Source: Erinaceus europaeus (lineage: Eukaryota > Chordata > Mammalia > Eulipotyphla > Erinaceidae). From it: a DNA stretch of 64,000 nt. Location: contig NC_080172.1 of assembly GCF_950295315.1 (NCBI RefSeq), forward strand, positions 114,965,735-115,029,734, read 5' to 3'. Shown one piece after another: positions 32,308 to 42,624 of this stretch (positions are counted from its first letter, which is position 1; every line of letters starts with the position of its first letter). The notes below the pieces were generated by a model, which made no database searches, was not told the origin of the DNA, and worked only from the letters and a program-made list of their open reading frames with translations. Position numbers and translations under genes: made by a program.

Positions 32308-34285
32308 TGACAGAGAGGGAGTCCTGCTGGCTCTGTAGCCGGGGACGGACGGACAGACAGACAGACTGACTGACAGAGAGGGAGTCCTGCTGGCTCTGTA
32401 GCCGGGGACGGACGGACAGACAGATAGACTGACTGACAGAGAGGGAGTCCTGCTGGCTCTGTAGCCCGGGACGAACGGACAGACAGACTGACTGACTGAC
32501 AGAGAGGGAGTCCTGCTGGCTCTGTAGCCCGGGACGAACGGACAGACAGACTGACTGACAGCATGTCCTGCTGGCTCTGTAGCTGGGGACAGACGGACGG
32601 ACAGACTGACAGGGAGTCCTGCTGGCTCTGTAGCCCGGGACGGACGGACAGACAGACTGACTGACAGCATGTCCTGCTGGCTCTGTAGCTGGGGACAGAC
32701 GGACGGACAGACTGACAGGGAGTCCTGCTGGCTCTGTAGCCAGGGACGGACGGACGGACAGACAGACTGACTGACAGAGAGGGAGAACTGCTGGTTCTGT
32801 AGCCCGGGACGAACGGACAGACAGACTGACTGACAGAGAGGGAGTCCTGCTGGCTCTGTAGCCCGGGACGAACGGACAGACAGACAGACTGACAGCATGT
32901 CCTGCTGGCTCTGTAGCTGGGGACAGACGGACGGACAGACTGACAGGGAGTCCTGCTGGCTCTGTAGCCAGGGACGGACGGACAGACAGACAGACTGACT
33001 GACAGAGAGGGAGTCCTGCTGGCTCTGTAGCCCGGGATGGACGGAAGGCAGGATGACATGGAGAGAGAGAGAGAGAGTCCTGCTGGCTCTGTAGCCGGGG
33101 GACAGACAGACAGAGAGAGAGACCTACTGGCTCTGTAGCCGGGGGGTGGACGGACAGACAGGATGACAGGGAGAGGGAGGATGGTCTGCTGGCTCTGTAG
33201 CCGGGGGACAGACAGGATGACAGGGAGAGGGAGGATGGTCTGCTGGCTCTGTAGCCGGGGGACAGACAGACAGACAGGATGACAGGGAGAGGGAGGATGG
33301 TCTGCTGGCTCTGTAGCCGGGGGGTGGACGGACAGACAGGATGACAGGGAGAGGGAGGATGGTCTGCTGGCTCTGTAGCCGGGGGACAGACAGACAGGAT
33401 GACAGGGAGAGGGAGGATGGTCTGCTGGCTCTGTAGCCGGGGGACAGACAGACAGACAGGATGACAGGGAGAGGGAGGATGGTCTGCTGGCTCTGTAGCC
33501 GGGGGACAGACAGACAGACAGGATGACAGGGAGAGGGAGGATGGTCTGCTGGCTCTGTAGCCGGGGGACAGACAGACAGGATGACAGGGAGAGGGAGGAT
33601 GGTCTGCTGGCTCTGTAGCCGGGGGACAGACAGACAGGATGACAGGGAGAGGGAGGATGGTCTGCTGGCTCTGTAGCCGGGGGACAGACAGACAGACAGA
33701 CAGGATGACAGGGAGAGGGAGGATGGTCTGCTGGCTCTGTAGCCGGGGGACAGACAGACAGACAGACAGGATGACAGGGAGAGGGAGGATGGTCTGCTGG
33801 CTCTGTAGCCGGGGGACAGACAGACAGACAGACAGGATGACAGGGAGAGGGAGGATGGTCTGCTGGCTCTGTAGCCGGGGGACAGACAGACAGACAGGAT
33901 GACAGGGAGAGGGAGGATGGTCTGCTGGCTTTGTAGCCGGGGGACAGACAGACAGGATGACAGGGAGAGGGAGGATGGTTTGCTGGCTCTGTAGCCGGGG
34001 GACAGACAGGATGACAGGGAGAGGGAGGATGGTCTGCTGGCTCTGTAGCCGGGGGACAGACAGACAGGATGACAGGGAGAGGGAGGATGGTCTGCTGGCT
34101 CTGTAGCCGGGGGACAGACAGACAGACAGACAGGATGACGGAGAGGGAGGATGGTCTGCTGGCTCTGTAGCCGGGGGAGGACGGAGGGAGGGACAGACAG
34201 ACAGACAGGATGACGGAGAGGGAGGATGGTCTGCTGGCTCTGTAGCCGGGGACAGACAGACAGACAGACAGGATGACGGAGAGGG
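32146..34285 (+). repeat. Minisatellite, about 36 units of 50-75 bp
   Basis: Each unit holds the core CTGCTGGCTCTGTAGCC, a variable (GACA)n stretch and a purine segment. There are two domains. About 32146-33050 uses GACTGACAGAGAGGGAGTC spacers; about 33050-34285 uses GGATGACAGGGAGAGGGAGG spacers. Unit length varies mainly with the GACA count. Long minus-strand frames across it (855 and 959 codons) arise from the repeat and are not genes. Confidence 0.97.
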
Positions 34286-34456
34286 ACAGCCCTGCGGGGA
34301 GGAGGTGGAGCAGGCCCCAGGTGGCCGGCGGCCGTGGCCGTGGCAGGTGTGCGGTGCCGGGAAAGGATAAGCAGCCTCGCACCGGCCGGGGCTCACGTGG
34401 CCCGGGGACCAGACCCGGGTAACCGGGCTCCCAGCCGCAGCGGCGGGATGCGCCTC

Positions 34457-34484
34457 GCGGGGCGGGGCGGGGCGGGGCGGGGGC
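34457..34484 (+). repeat. GGGGC tandem run, G-quadruplex-capable
   Basis: Five to six G4-5 runs separated by single C. A second G-rich run lies at 34667-34681. Confidence 0.85.
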
Positions 34485-34645
34485 GGCCGGTGGAGGCGCT
34501 CAAGGACCCGGGTTCGAGGCCCGGCCCCGGCCGCAGGGGAGCGCTCTGCGCGTGGCGAATGAAGCAGGGCTGCAGGTGTCTGCTGGCTCCCCCTTGCCGC
34601 CGGGTTGCTGGCTGTGGATCCAGGGAATAAATGAAGATGATCCGC
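34475..34645 (+). mobile_element. SINE C, GC-shifted
   Basis: Recognisable by GGACCCGGGTTCGAGGCCCG, GAAGCAGGGCTGCAGGTGTC and AATAAATGAAGATGAT, with many AT-to-GC changes elsewhere. Confidence 0.8.
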
Positions 34646-34654
34646 TGAGGATTT

Positions 34655-34792
34655 ACGGGCCGGGCGGGGGCGGGGGGGGGGGGCAGACAGCATCGCGCGT
34701 CCGTCCGCGAAGAGGCCCTCGTGCCTGAGGCGCCGGAGTCCCAGGTTCAGTCCCCCGCGCCTCCACGCGGCAGAGCTGAGCGGCGCTCTGGC
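34655..34792 (+). mobile_element. SINE D, GC-shifted
   Basis: Keeps the D order: CAGACAGCAT, GTGCCTGAGG, GTCCCAGGTTCAGTCCCC, CAGAGCTGAGCGGCGCTCTG. Nearly all differences from other D copies replace A/T with G/C. Confidence 0.85.
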
Positions 34793-34870
34793 AAGAAAAG
34801 GAAGGAAGAAGGAAGAGAAAGGAAGAGAGAAAGAAAGGAAGAAAAAAAGGAAAGGAAGGAAGGGAGGTTT
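34793..34870 (+). repeat. Purine (GGAA)n-like tract
   Basis: A/G-only tract following the SINE D tail. Confidence 0.9.
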
Positions 34871-35085
34871 AAAAAGACCCTCGGAGGGGAGCTGTGTTTG
34901 CGAGGAAGCCAGTGCCGGCCGCTGCCTGTGACTCGGCTTGGATGGCTTCGCGGCCTCGCTGCCCCGCACTTGAGGCCCGGGGGGCAGGTCGGCCCAGGCC
35001 ACTGCTGGGGAGCCGCTCAGCAGACGCGTGGTCCGGTTTCTGGTCTGAATTCCTGGTGGGAATTTTGAGCTCAGCCAGGTTCCTC
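34871..35085. other. Unannotated GC-moderate DNA
   Basis: No repeat or gene recognised between the SINE cluster and the GT satellite. Confidence 0.45.
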
Positions 35086-36030
35086 ACAGTGTGTGAGAGT
35101 GTGTGTGATTGTGTGAGTGTGAGTGAGAGTGTGTGAGTGTGTGAGAGAGTGTGTGTGATTGTGTGAGTGTGAGTGAGAGTGTGTGAGTGTGTGTGAGAGA
35201 GAGTGTGTGTGAGAGAGAGTGTGTGAGTGTGTGAGTATGAGTGAGATTGTGTGAGTGTGTGAGAGAGTGTGTGTGTGAGAGTGTGTGTGATTGTGTGAGT
35301 GAGAGTGTGTGAGTGTGTGTGAGAGAGAGTGTGTGTGAGAGAGAGTGTGTGAGTGTGTGAGTATGAGTGAGATTGTGTGAGTGTGTGAGAGAGTGTGTGT
35401 GTGAGAGTGTGTGTGATTGTGTGAGTGAGAGTGTGTGAGTGTGTGTGAGAGAGAGTGTGTGTGAGAGAGAGTGTGTGAGTGTGTGAGTATGAGTGAGAGT
35501 GTGTGAGTGTGTGTGTGTGAGACTGTGTGAGTGTGTGAGAGAGTGTGTGTGTTAGAGTGTGTGTGTGAGAGTGTGTGTGATTGTGTGAGTATGAGTGAGA
35601 GTGTGTGTGAGAGAGTGTGTGTGAGAGAGAGTGTGTGAGTGTGTGAGTATGAGTGAGAGTGTGTGAGTGTGTGTGTGTGAGACTGTGTGAGTGTGTGAGA
35701 GAGTGTGTGTGTTAGAGTGTGTGTGAGAGTGTGTGTGATTGTGTGAGTATGAGTGAGAGTGTGTGTGAGAGAGTGTGTGTGAGAGTGTGAGAGTGTGTGT
35801 GATTGTCAGTATGAGTGAGAGTGTGTGTGTGTGCTTGTGTGTGAGTGTGTGTGTGTGAGACTATGTGAGTGTGTGAGAGAGCGTGTGTGTTAGAGTGTGT
35901 GTGTGAGAGTGTGTATGATTGTGTGAGTGTGAGTGTGTGTGTGTGAGTATGAATGAGTGAGTGTGTGAGAGTGAGTGTGTGAGTGCGTGTGTCTGTTCGA
36001 GTGTGTGTGTGTGCTTGTCTGTGTGTGTGC
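35086..36030 (+). repeat. GT/GA-rich satellite with higher-order period
   Basis: About 950 bp almost wholly of GTGTGA, GAGAGT and GATTGT words. The marker AGTATGAG recurs at about 35234, 35360 and 35487, giving a block period of 126-127 bp. The 5' part keeps the period; the 3' part is more scrambled. Confidence 0.95.
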
Positions 36031-36035
36031 GCACA

Positions 36036-36125
36036 GAGAGATGACTCCTGTATATAAGCACTGCTTGCTAACCGATTGCACCACTGGAGCTCCATAGAGA
36101 TGACTCCTATCATTAGCAACCAATA
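36036..36125 (-). mobile_element. SINE remnant with small internal duplication
   Basis: GAGATGACTCCTGTATATAA and TAGAGATGACTCCTATCATT form a short duplication around a SINE-like GATTGCACCACTGGAGCTCC. Confidence 0.45.
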
Positions 36126-36224
36126 GATTTGTTTCTTCCGAGACTTGGAAAGGACCAGATTAAATGTCCCCTTGAATTCACAGGTTTATGTTCTAGATTC
36201 TGTCTTGAATTTTGGTTAATGAGA

Positions 36225-36582
36225 TTATTTTATTTTATTTATTTTATTTTATTTGCCTCCAGGGTTGTTGCTGGGGCTCAGTGCCTGCACCATGAATCCA
36301 CTGCTCCTGGAGGCCATTTTTCCCCCCTTTTTGTTGTAGCCTTGTAGTGGTTACTGTTGTTTTGTTACTGATGTCCTTGTTGTTGGCTAGGACAGAGAGA
36401 AATGGAGAGAGATGGGGAAGATAGAGGGGAGAGAAAGATAAGACACCTGCAGACCTGCTTCACCGCCTGTGAAGCGACTCCCCTGCAGGTGGGGAGCTGG
36501 GGGCTCGAACCGGGATCTTGACGCCGGTCCCTGCGCTTTGCGCCACGTGCGCTTTAACCCGCTACACTACCGCCTGACCCCC
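36225..36582 (-). mobile_element. SINE A with M module
   Basis: Reverse copy; M module at about 36256-36322. Confidence 0.9.
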
Positions 36583-36715
36583 ATTTTATTTATATTTTAT
36601 TGTGACCAGGACTTGCAAATGTTGAGGTCCTGCATTTAATTCACAGTAGTGCGGGAGTGATACTCTGTTTTTCTCTCCCTGCCCTTTCTCGTTAGAATAA
36701 ACAAAGCAAATCTTG

Positions 36716-36866
36716 TGGTCCGGGAGGTGGCGCAGTGGTAAAGCTTTGGACACTCAAGCATGAGGTCCAGAGTTTGATCCCTGGCAGCACATGTGCCAGA
36801 GTGATGTCTGGTTCTTTCTTTCTCCTCCTGTCTTTCTCATTAATAAAAAAAATCTTTAAAAAAAAA
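36716..36866 (+). mobile_element. SINE B
   Basis: Perfect 12-bp TSD, AAGCAAATCTTG, at 36704-36715 and 36867-36878. An older B-like remnant precedes it at 36583-36700. Confidence 0.92.
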
Positions 36867-36939
36867 AAGCAAATCTTGACTTATTAAAGAGACAGCAACT
36901 GGGGAAGAGAGCATAATGGTTATGCAAAAAGACGACTAA

Positions 36940-37245
36940 ATGGGGCTGGGTGGTAGCACACCCGGTTAAGCGCACACAGTGTGAACTGCAAGGACCTGCT
37001 CAAGGATCCAGGTTGGAGCCCTCGGCTCCCACCTGCAGGGGGGTCGCTTCACAGGTCTGCTGGTCTGCAGGTGTCTTTCTCCCTTTCTGTCTTCCCCTCC
37101 CTTCTCGATTTCTCTCTGTCCTATCTGCCAATAATAACAACAACAATGACAACATGGACAACAGAATGGGAAAAATGGCCTCCAGGAGCAGTGGATTCGT
37201 AGTGCAGGCACCGAGCCCCAGCGGTAACCCTGGAGGCAAAAAATA
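36940..37245 (+). mobile_element. SINE A with M module
   Basis: Head GGGGCTGGGTGGTAGCACAC; M module at 37175-37240. A D-head fragment lies just upstream at 36898-36940. Confidence 0.88.
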
Positions 37246-37334
37246 TATATATTTATTATTTTATATATAAAAGATGTAATATACATTATATATTTTTAAT
37301 ATTTTTATTATTTTATGTTAGAGAAAAAGCCAAG

Positions 37335-37505
37335 GGTGAGGAGACAGCACAATGGTCATGCAAAGAGACTCTCATGGCCGAAGCTCCAAGGTCCTAGGTT
37401 CAATCCCCAGCACCACCATCATCCAGAGCTGAGCAGTGCTCTGGTGTCTCTCTCTTCTCCTTCTCCCTTCCCCTTTTTCCTCTCTCTCATTAAAATAAAT
37501 AAAAT
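37335..37505 (+). mobile_element. SINE D
   Basis: Complete copy, ending TTAAAATAAATAAAATATTA and a (GA)n run to 37523. Confidence 0.88.
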
Positions 37506-37530
37506 ATTAGAGAGAGAGAGAGAGCCAAAT

Positions 37531-37806
37531 CTCTGAGAGTCTCCCACAGCTGTATGAGGTGTTACACGGGAATCTAACTTGGGCCTCCCGCAGGCACATC
37601 CTGTGCCCTCTCTGCTGACTCACCCTCCACTCTCCACTGAGGGGACTTTTTTTTTTTCCCAAGGAAAAGGCTGATGCTTGGCTGTGTTTAACTTTATCTC
37701 GAGAGTGTGGGGGAAGGCAGAAACCTTTCATTTTATTCCACCACACCTTAACCAGCTTATTTTTTAGATATGGCCCTTGTTGGTTCTGTTTACTTAGAAA
37801 AACCAT
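37531..37806. other. Unannotated DNA
   Basis: No repeat or gene recognised. Confidence 0.45.
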
Positions 37807-37811
37807 TTTAG

Positions 37812-38135
37812 GGCAGGGGAGATAGCATCATGGTTATGCAAAGAGACTCTCATGCCTGAGGCTCCAAAATCCCAGGTTCAATCCCCTGCACCACCATAAA
37901 CCAGAGCTGAGTAGTTCTTCTTCTTCTAGCGTTTGCCCTTCTTCCGTAGCCAGTCAACAGGTCAGGTTGAAAGCTGTCAGGAGCGGCTTGTTGCTGGCTT
38001 TGAAAGTGACTGGGATCCATGTGGATTCAGTCAGCTAGGAAGGATCGTCAGTTTCCCCAATGAATGGGGACTCACGGGATGCACCACGAGAAGGTCGATC
38101 CAATGCATCCCAGCTGAGTAGTGATCTGGTTAAAA
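37812..38135 (+). mobile_element. SINE D split by the unclassified retroposon
   Basis: D sequence to 37915 continues at 38112 with the duplicated AGCTGAGTAGT and then GATCTGGTTAAAA. Confidence 0.92.
37916..38111 (-). repeat. Unclassified 196-bp retroposon, copy 2
   Basis: Inserted into a SINE D with a perfect 11-bp TSD, AGCTGAGTAGT, at 37905-37915 and 38112-38122. On the minus strand it starts near GGATGCATTGGATCGACC and ends CTAGAAGAAGAAGA. The TSD and 3' simple tail show L1-type retroposition. It matches none of SINE A-E. Confidence 0.85.
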
Positions 38136-38146
38136 AAAAAAAAAAA

Positions 38147-38420
38147 GGGGAGTTGGGCGGTAGAACAGCAGTTAAGCGCACGTGGCGCAAAGCTAAAGGA
38201 CCGGCCTAAGGATCCCAGTTCGAGCCCCCGGCTCCCCACCTGCAGGGGAGTCACTTCACAGGCGGTGAAGCAGGTCTGCGGGTGTCTGTCTTTCTCTCCC
38301 CCTCTCTGTCCTCCCCTCCTCTCTCCATTTCTCTCTGTCCTATTCCAACAATGATGACATCAATAATACCTACAACAATAAGACAACAAGGGCAACAAAA
38401 GGGAATAAATATTTTTAAAA
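38147..38420 (+). mobile_element. SINE A
   Basis: Complete copy beginning GGGGAGTTGGGCGGTAGAAC. Confidence 0.9.
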
Positions 38421-38640
38421 AATTGAAAGAAAACCCATTTTAGATTGATCTAGTATATTCCTATTTTTAGTTTTGTTTATTTCTTTTTTCACCAAAGTGT
38501 TTTCCAAATACAAGTGTAGAATAAGGGCCCAAAGACATTTGCACCGTATGTCCTGAACAAATCCTACTACCCCTGTGCTAGAATACTGAAGTTAATTTTA
38601 AAGAATACATCATGTCCTACTTGATCTTTATTTTTTTTTT

Positions 38641-38796
38641 AAGATCTTATTTTATTTATTTATTTATGAGAAAGATAGGAGAGAGAGAGACCCAGACATC
38701 ACTCTGGTACATGTGCTGCCGGGGATTGAACTCAGGACCTCATGTTTGATAAAGCATAAAGATGCTTTATCCACTGCGCCACCTCCCGGACCACGA
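38641..38796 (-). mobile_element. SINE B
   Basis: Complete reverse copy, ending CACTGCGCCACCTCCCGGAC. Confidence 0.9.
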
Positions 38797-38804
38797 TCTT
38801 TATT

Positions 38805-39010
38805 ATTATTATTTTTAAGATTTTTATTTAGCAGAGACTGGGAGAAATGGAGAGGGGAGGAGGAGATGAAGAGGAGAAGAGGCAGAGACACACCTGCTGG
38901 CCTGTTTCACTACTTGTGAAGCTTTCTTTCCCTCTGCAGATGGGGACCAGGGGCTTGAACCAGGGTCCTGTGCATTATAACATGTGGATGTGCCACTGCC
39001 GCCTCCCCCC
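38805..39010 (-). mobile_element. SINE C
   Basis: Reverse copy with a diverged head, ending in CTGCCGCCTCCCCCC. Confidence 0.8.
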
Positions 39011-39337
39011 CATAATGTTCAAATAGCGTGGTTTCATTTCAAGCCGAAAGTCTTCTGGTATCTAATTATAGAGAACAAAATTAGCAATCACTATCAACCT
39101 GCAGGTTAATGCAAAATATGAGGCAGTAGTGTGGTTTAAAGAAACATTTTTTAAAAAGTATTACTATCAAAAAAAAAATTTAAAAATATTACTATTAAAT
39201 GGCAACGATTGAATTAAAATGGAAATGGCTTTTAGAGCATGCTTAGAATGAGGACATAAATAATTTGTGTTTGAATTATCTACTTCAAATAGAGCTAGAT
39301 TGTAGAGAAGTAATGAAGTTTCAAAAGCTAAATCTAG
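39011..39337. other. Unannotated AT-rich DNA
   Basis: Nothing recognised. Confidence 0.45.
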
Positions 39338-39417
39338 GGAGTTGGGCGGTAGCACAGCGGGTTAAGCGCACGTGGTGCGAAGCACAAGGACCGGCATAAG
39401 AATCCCAGTTCGAGCAA
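39338..39417 (+). mobile_element. SINE A head only
   Basis: Stops at the B-box (CCCAGTTCGAGC), with no body or tail. The 3' truncation must be a later deletion or internal priming, since retroposons normally lose the 5' end. Confidence 0.85.
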
Positions 39418-39519
39418 TTATTATTTAAACAAATTTTAAATAATAATAAGATGTAAAGAAAGGCCGTAGATGTTAGTGAAAGAAAAGTTTTGAAAAAATG
39501 ATGAACAGAACCACAAAAA

Positions 39520-39872
39520 TTCAAATTCTAGTGGTGGAGCAGGTGGCAACAACGCTGAGGTACAGAATTTATAATCCTGAAATCGTGAGTTTGAGCTCTG
39601 GCACTGCCACGTGCCAAAATGATACTCTGGTGTCTCCTCTCTCTCTGTGTCATTAGTCTTTTAATTTATTCACGAGAAAGACAGGAGAGAGAAAGAGCCA
39701 GCCATCACTCTGGTACATGTGCTGCCAGGGATTGAACTCAGGGCCTCATGCTTGACAGTCTAGTGCCTTAGCCACTGCGCCACCTCCTTGACCACTGTCA
39801 TTAGTCTTTTAAAATATCAAGTACTTTGAATGTAAAACATTAATTCCCCAATAAAGAAATTTTAAAAAAATG
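39520..39872. mobile_element. SINE B pair and L1 tail
   Basis: A plus-strand B-like remnant (39520-39655) and a reverse B copy (39660-39798) lie head to head. An L1 tail follows (TTGAATGTAAAACATTAATT, 39827-39870). Confidence 0.75.
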
Positions 39873-39959
39873 TCAAGTTCTAGCAATAAATACCACCAAG
39901 ATAAATATTTTACATAACCCCTATGCTATCTACCCTCCGCCCCCAAATAAATATATATA

Positions 39960-40112
39960 TTTTTAAATATTTTATTGATTTACTAATGAGAGGGATAGGA
40001 AAGAGAGAACGAACCAGACATCACTCAGGTACATGTGCTGCTGGGGATTGAACTCAGGACCTTATGCTTGAGAGACCAATGTTGTATCCACTGAGCCATC
40101 TCCCGTACCATA
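39960..40112 (-). mobile_element. SINE B
   Basis: Complete reverse copy from TTTTAAATATTTTATTGATT to CTGAGCCATCTCCCGTACCA. Confidence 0.85.
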
Positions 40113-40144
40113 CCCAAGATAAATATTTTACAAATGTCTTTAAA

Positions 40145-40446
40145 AAAAAAATTTTAATTTAATTTATTTATTTTCCCTTTTGTTGCCCTTGTCTTTTTAA
40201 ATTGTTGTTGTAGTTATTATTGTTGTTGTTATTAATGTCATCCTTGTTAGATAGGACAGAGAGATATGGAGAGAGGAGGGGAAGACAGAGAGGGGGAGAG
40301 AAAGACAGACACCTGCAGACCTGCTTCACCGCTTGTGAAGCGACTCCCCTGCAGGTGGGGAGCCTGGGGCTCGAACCAGGATCCTTCAGGCGGTCCTTGC
40401 GCTTTGCAGCACGTGCGCTTAACCTGCTGCGCTACTGCCCGCCTCC
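40145..40446 (-). mobile_element. SINE A
   Basis: Complete reverse copy. Confidence 0.9.
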
Positions 40447-40554
40447 CAAACTGTTTTGATTCACAAAAGGTAAAGCTCCAGTTAGATTTTGCTGTTGTCC
40501 TACAGTTAACATGAATTTCGCATTGATTGTGTCAGATAATAAAGTATAAATCCG

Positions 40555-40822
40555 ATAGCCCATCAGCATTTGGGGAGTTTTTGCTTTGTTTTGCCATCAC
40601 CATTATTGGGGTTCAGTCCTTACACAAAGTCCATGTTCTTGGAGTCCATTTTTTTTTTTTTTTATAGAGGATGAGAATCAAAGAGAGATAGGGAGATAGA
40701 GGCAGAGAAGGAAAGACACTTGTTAAGCTCCTCCCTACAAGTGGAGACTGGGGGCTTGGACCCAGGTCCTGGCCATGCTAATGCCTAAACTCTACTGGAT
40801 TAGCTACCACTTGGTCCCTAGC
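40555..40822 (-). mobile_element. Old SINE C/M composite
   Basis: Reverse M-like module (40590-40652), a T run, then a diverged C body. Confidence 0.65.
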
Positions 40823-41195
40823 AGCTTTTCTTACATGTGATGCAATATGTGAGACACTTAAACCTGATCTCAGTGGATCTGACTCATTCAGTAATATCTC
40901 TCCCCTCTCCTCAGAACGGAAGGTTAAGTAAGCCCTAGTTTACAGTTACGCCAATTTTAGTACAAAATGTGCTTGCTCAAGGGTGAACTTTAGCATTCAA
41001 TGCAATGATATTTTTTGAACTCTGACAAGTTACTTCTTTAAAATTCTAGATTCTGAACCAGGTGATATAACTGGTTTGTTTTCTATGCTATTTGTCTGGC
41101 TGTTTGGTTTTGTTTTTTATGTTAACTTTTTTTTCTTCCTATTTTAGGAACTTCAGTAAGAAGCAAAAAACCAAAGTAGCTCTAGAAAGAAAGAG
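40823..41195. other. Unannotated DNA
   Basis: No repeat or gene recognised. Confidence 0.45.
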
Positions 41196-41204
41196 AGGAA
41201 GGAA

Positions 41205-41512
41205 AGGGGGACCAGGCGGTGGCACATCAGATTAAGTGCACATAGTGTCAAGCTCAAGGAGCCCCACGAGGATCCTGGTTCCAGGCCCCGGCTCCCCACC
41301 TGCAGAGGGATCACTTCACAACGGGTAAAGCAGGTCTGCAGGTGTCTCTCTTTCCCTGCCCTTCTCTGTCTCCCCTCCTCTCTCAATTTCTCTCTGTCCT
41401 ATCCAATAAAGAAGGAGAAAGAAAAAAAAAAAAAAAGCCACCAGGACCCATGTATTTGCAGTGCCAGCACCAAGCCCCAGTGATAACACTAGAGGCAAAA
41501 ATAAAATAAGAA
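41205..41512 (+). mobile_element. SINE A with M module
   Basis: Diverged head (GGGGGACCAGGCGGTGGCAC) and M module at 41440-41505. Confidence 0.85.
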
Positions 41513-41633
41513 CCAAATAGATGTATTTATACACCTTCTGCATTGCAAAAGAACACACTAGATGATAATAAATAAAGCAACATGTCTTCTGGCTGTCTCT
41601 ATCAAATAAATAAAGATTAAAAAATTAAAAAAC

Positions 41634-41908
41634 GGGAGTCTGGCGGTAGCGCAGCAGGTTAAGCGCACGTGCTGCAAAGCGCAAGGACGGGCGGCACAAG
41701 GATCCGGGTTCGAGCCCCCGGCTCCCCACCCGCAGGGGAGTCGCTTCACAGGCGGTGAAGCAGGTCTGCAGGTGTCTGTCTTTCTCTCCCCCTCTGTCTT
41801 CCCCTCCTCTCTCCATTTCTCTCTGTCCTATCCAACAAGGACGATATCAATAACAACAACAATAAAAACAAGGGCAACACAAAGTAAATAAATAAATATT
41901 TAAAAAAA
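41634..41908 (+). mobile_element. SINE A
   Basis: Complete copy. A C-type tail fragment lies just upstream (TCTGGCTGTCTCTATCAAAT, about 41588-41632). Confidence 0.9.
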
Positions 41909-41944
41909 TTAAGAAACAACACATCTACCAAGTAAACCTATTAT

Positions 41945-42085
41945 TTATTTTTTTTAAGATTTATTTATTTGTTAATGAGAGAGAAAGAAAACCAGAGTTT
42001 CACTCTGACACTGGAAGTTCTGTGGATCAAACTCAGGACCTCCTGTTTGCAAGTCCAGCTTCTCTACCTACTCTGCCCTTCTTTC
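41945..42085 (-). mobile_element. SINE B, diverged
   Basis: GAGAGAAAGAAAACCAGAGT and CAAACTCAGGACCTCCTGTT. Confidence 0.7.
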
Positions 42086-42138
42086 TAAAATCAGCCTGCG
42101 GACTGGGGGACAGCTGTTTCCCCTGGAAAACCATGTTT

Positions 42139-42290
42139 GGGGCTGGGTGGTGGTGCACTGGGTTCAGTGCACGAAGGACAAAGCGCAAGGACCAGAGCAT
42201 GGATCCCGGTTTGAGCCCTCAGCTGCCGCCAGATGTGGATTCATAGTGGAGGCACCTGCCCCAGTGAGGGAAAAAAAAAAAAAAAGTGCC
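42139..42290 (+). mobile_element. SINE A/M with large internal deletion
   Basis: The head runs to GTTTGAGCCCTCAGCTG, then jumps to the M module (GTGGATTCATAGTGGAGGCA). Confidence 0.75.
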
Positions 42291-42319
42291 CCAGGTACAA
42301 AAAGCAATGTTAAAAAAAA

Positions 42320-42620
42320 AAAAAATCAAGATTTATTCATGAGAGATGGAAAAAAAATATCCAGAGTGTCATCCTGGCTTGTGAGATGCTGGGGGTCAGA
42401 CTCAGGACATCACACCTGAGAATCAAACACTGCACCACTTCCCTCCCTGAGAGGGTTTTGTTTGTTTGTATTTTGTGAGAGGGAGAAAGGGAGGGAGAGC
42501 GCTTGAGAGAGAGAGACTGAGCACCACAGCATCACTCGGGCACATATGATACCAAGAATCAAACTCGGGACCTCACGCTTGAAAGGCTATTGATTTATTC
42601 ATCTGCCACTTTCTGGGTCA
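42320..42620 (-). mobile_element. Two diverged reverse SINE B copies
   Basis: One copy is at 42320-42450 and one at 42460-42620. Each has a GAGAGA region, a GGGACCTCA-like core and a degraded head. Confidence 0.65.
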
Positions 42621-42624
42621 TGAG

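Noticed and set aside
31815..35002. Very long minus-strand open frames (855 and 959 codons) rich in Ser, Val, Cys and Gln.
   Set aside because: They arise from translating the GACA-based minisatellite. Two overlapping frames are open at once, the peptide is periodic like the DNA, and no splice or domain signal is present.
35712..36123. His/Thr/Ser-rich frames up to 135 codons.
   Set aside because: Translation of the GT/GA satellite only.
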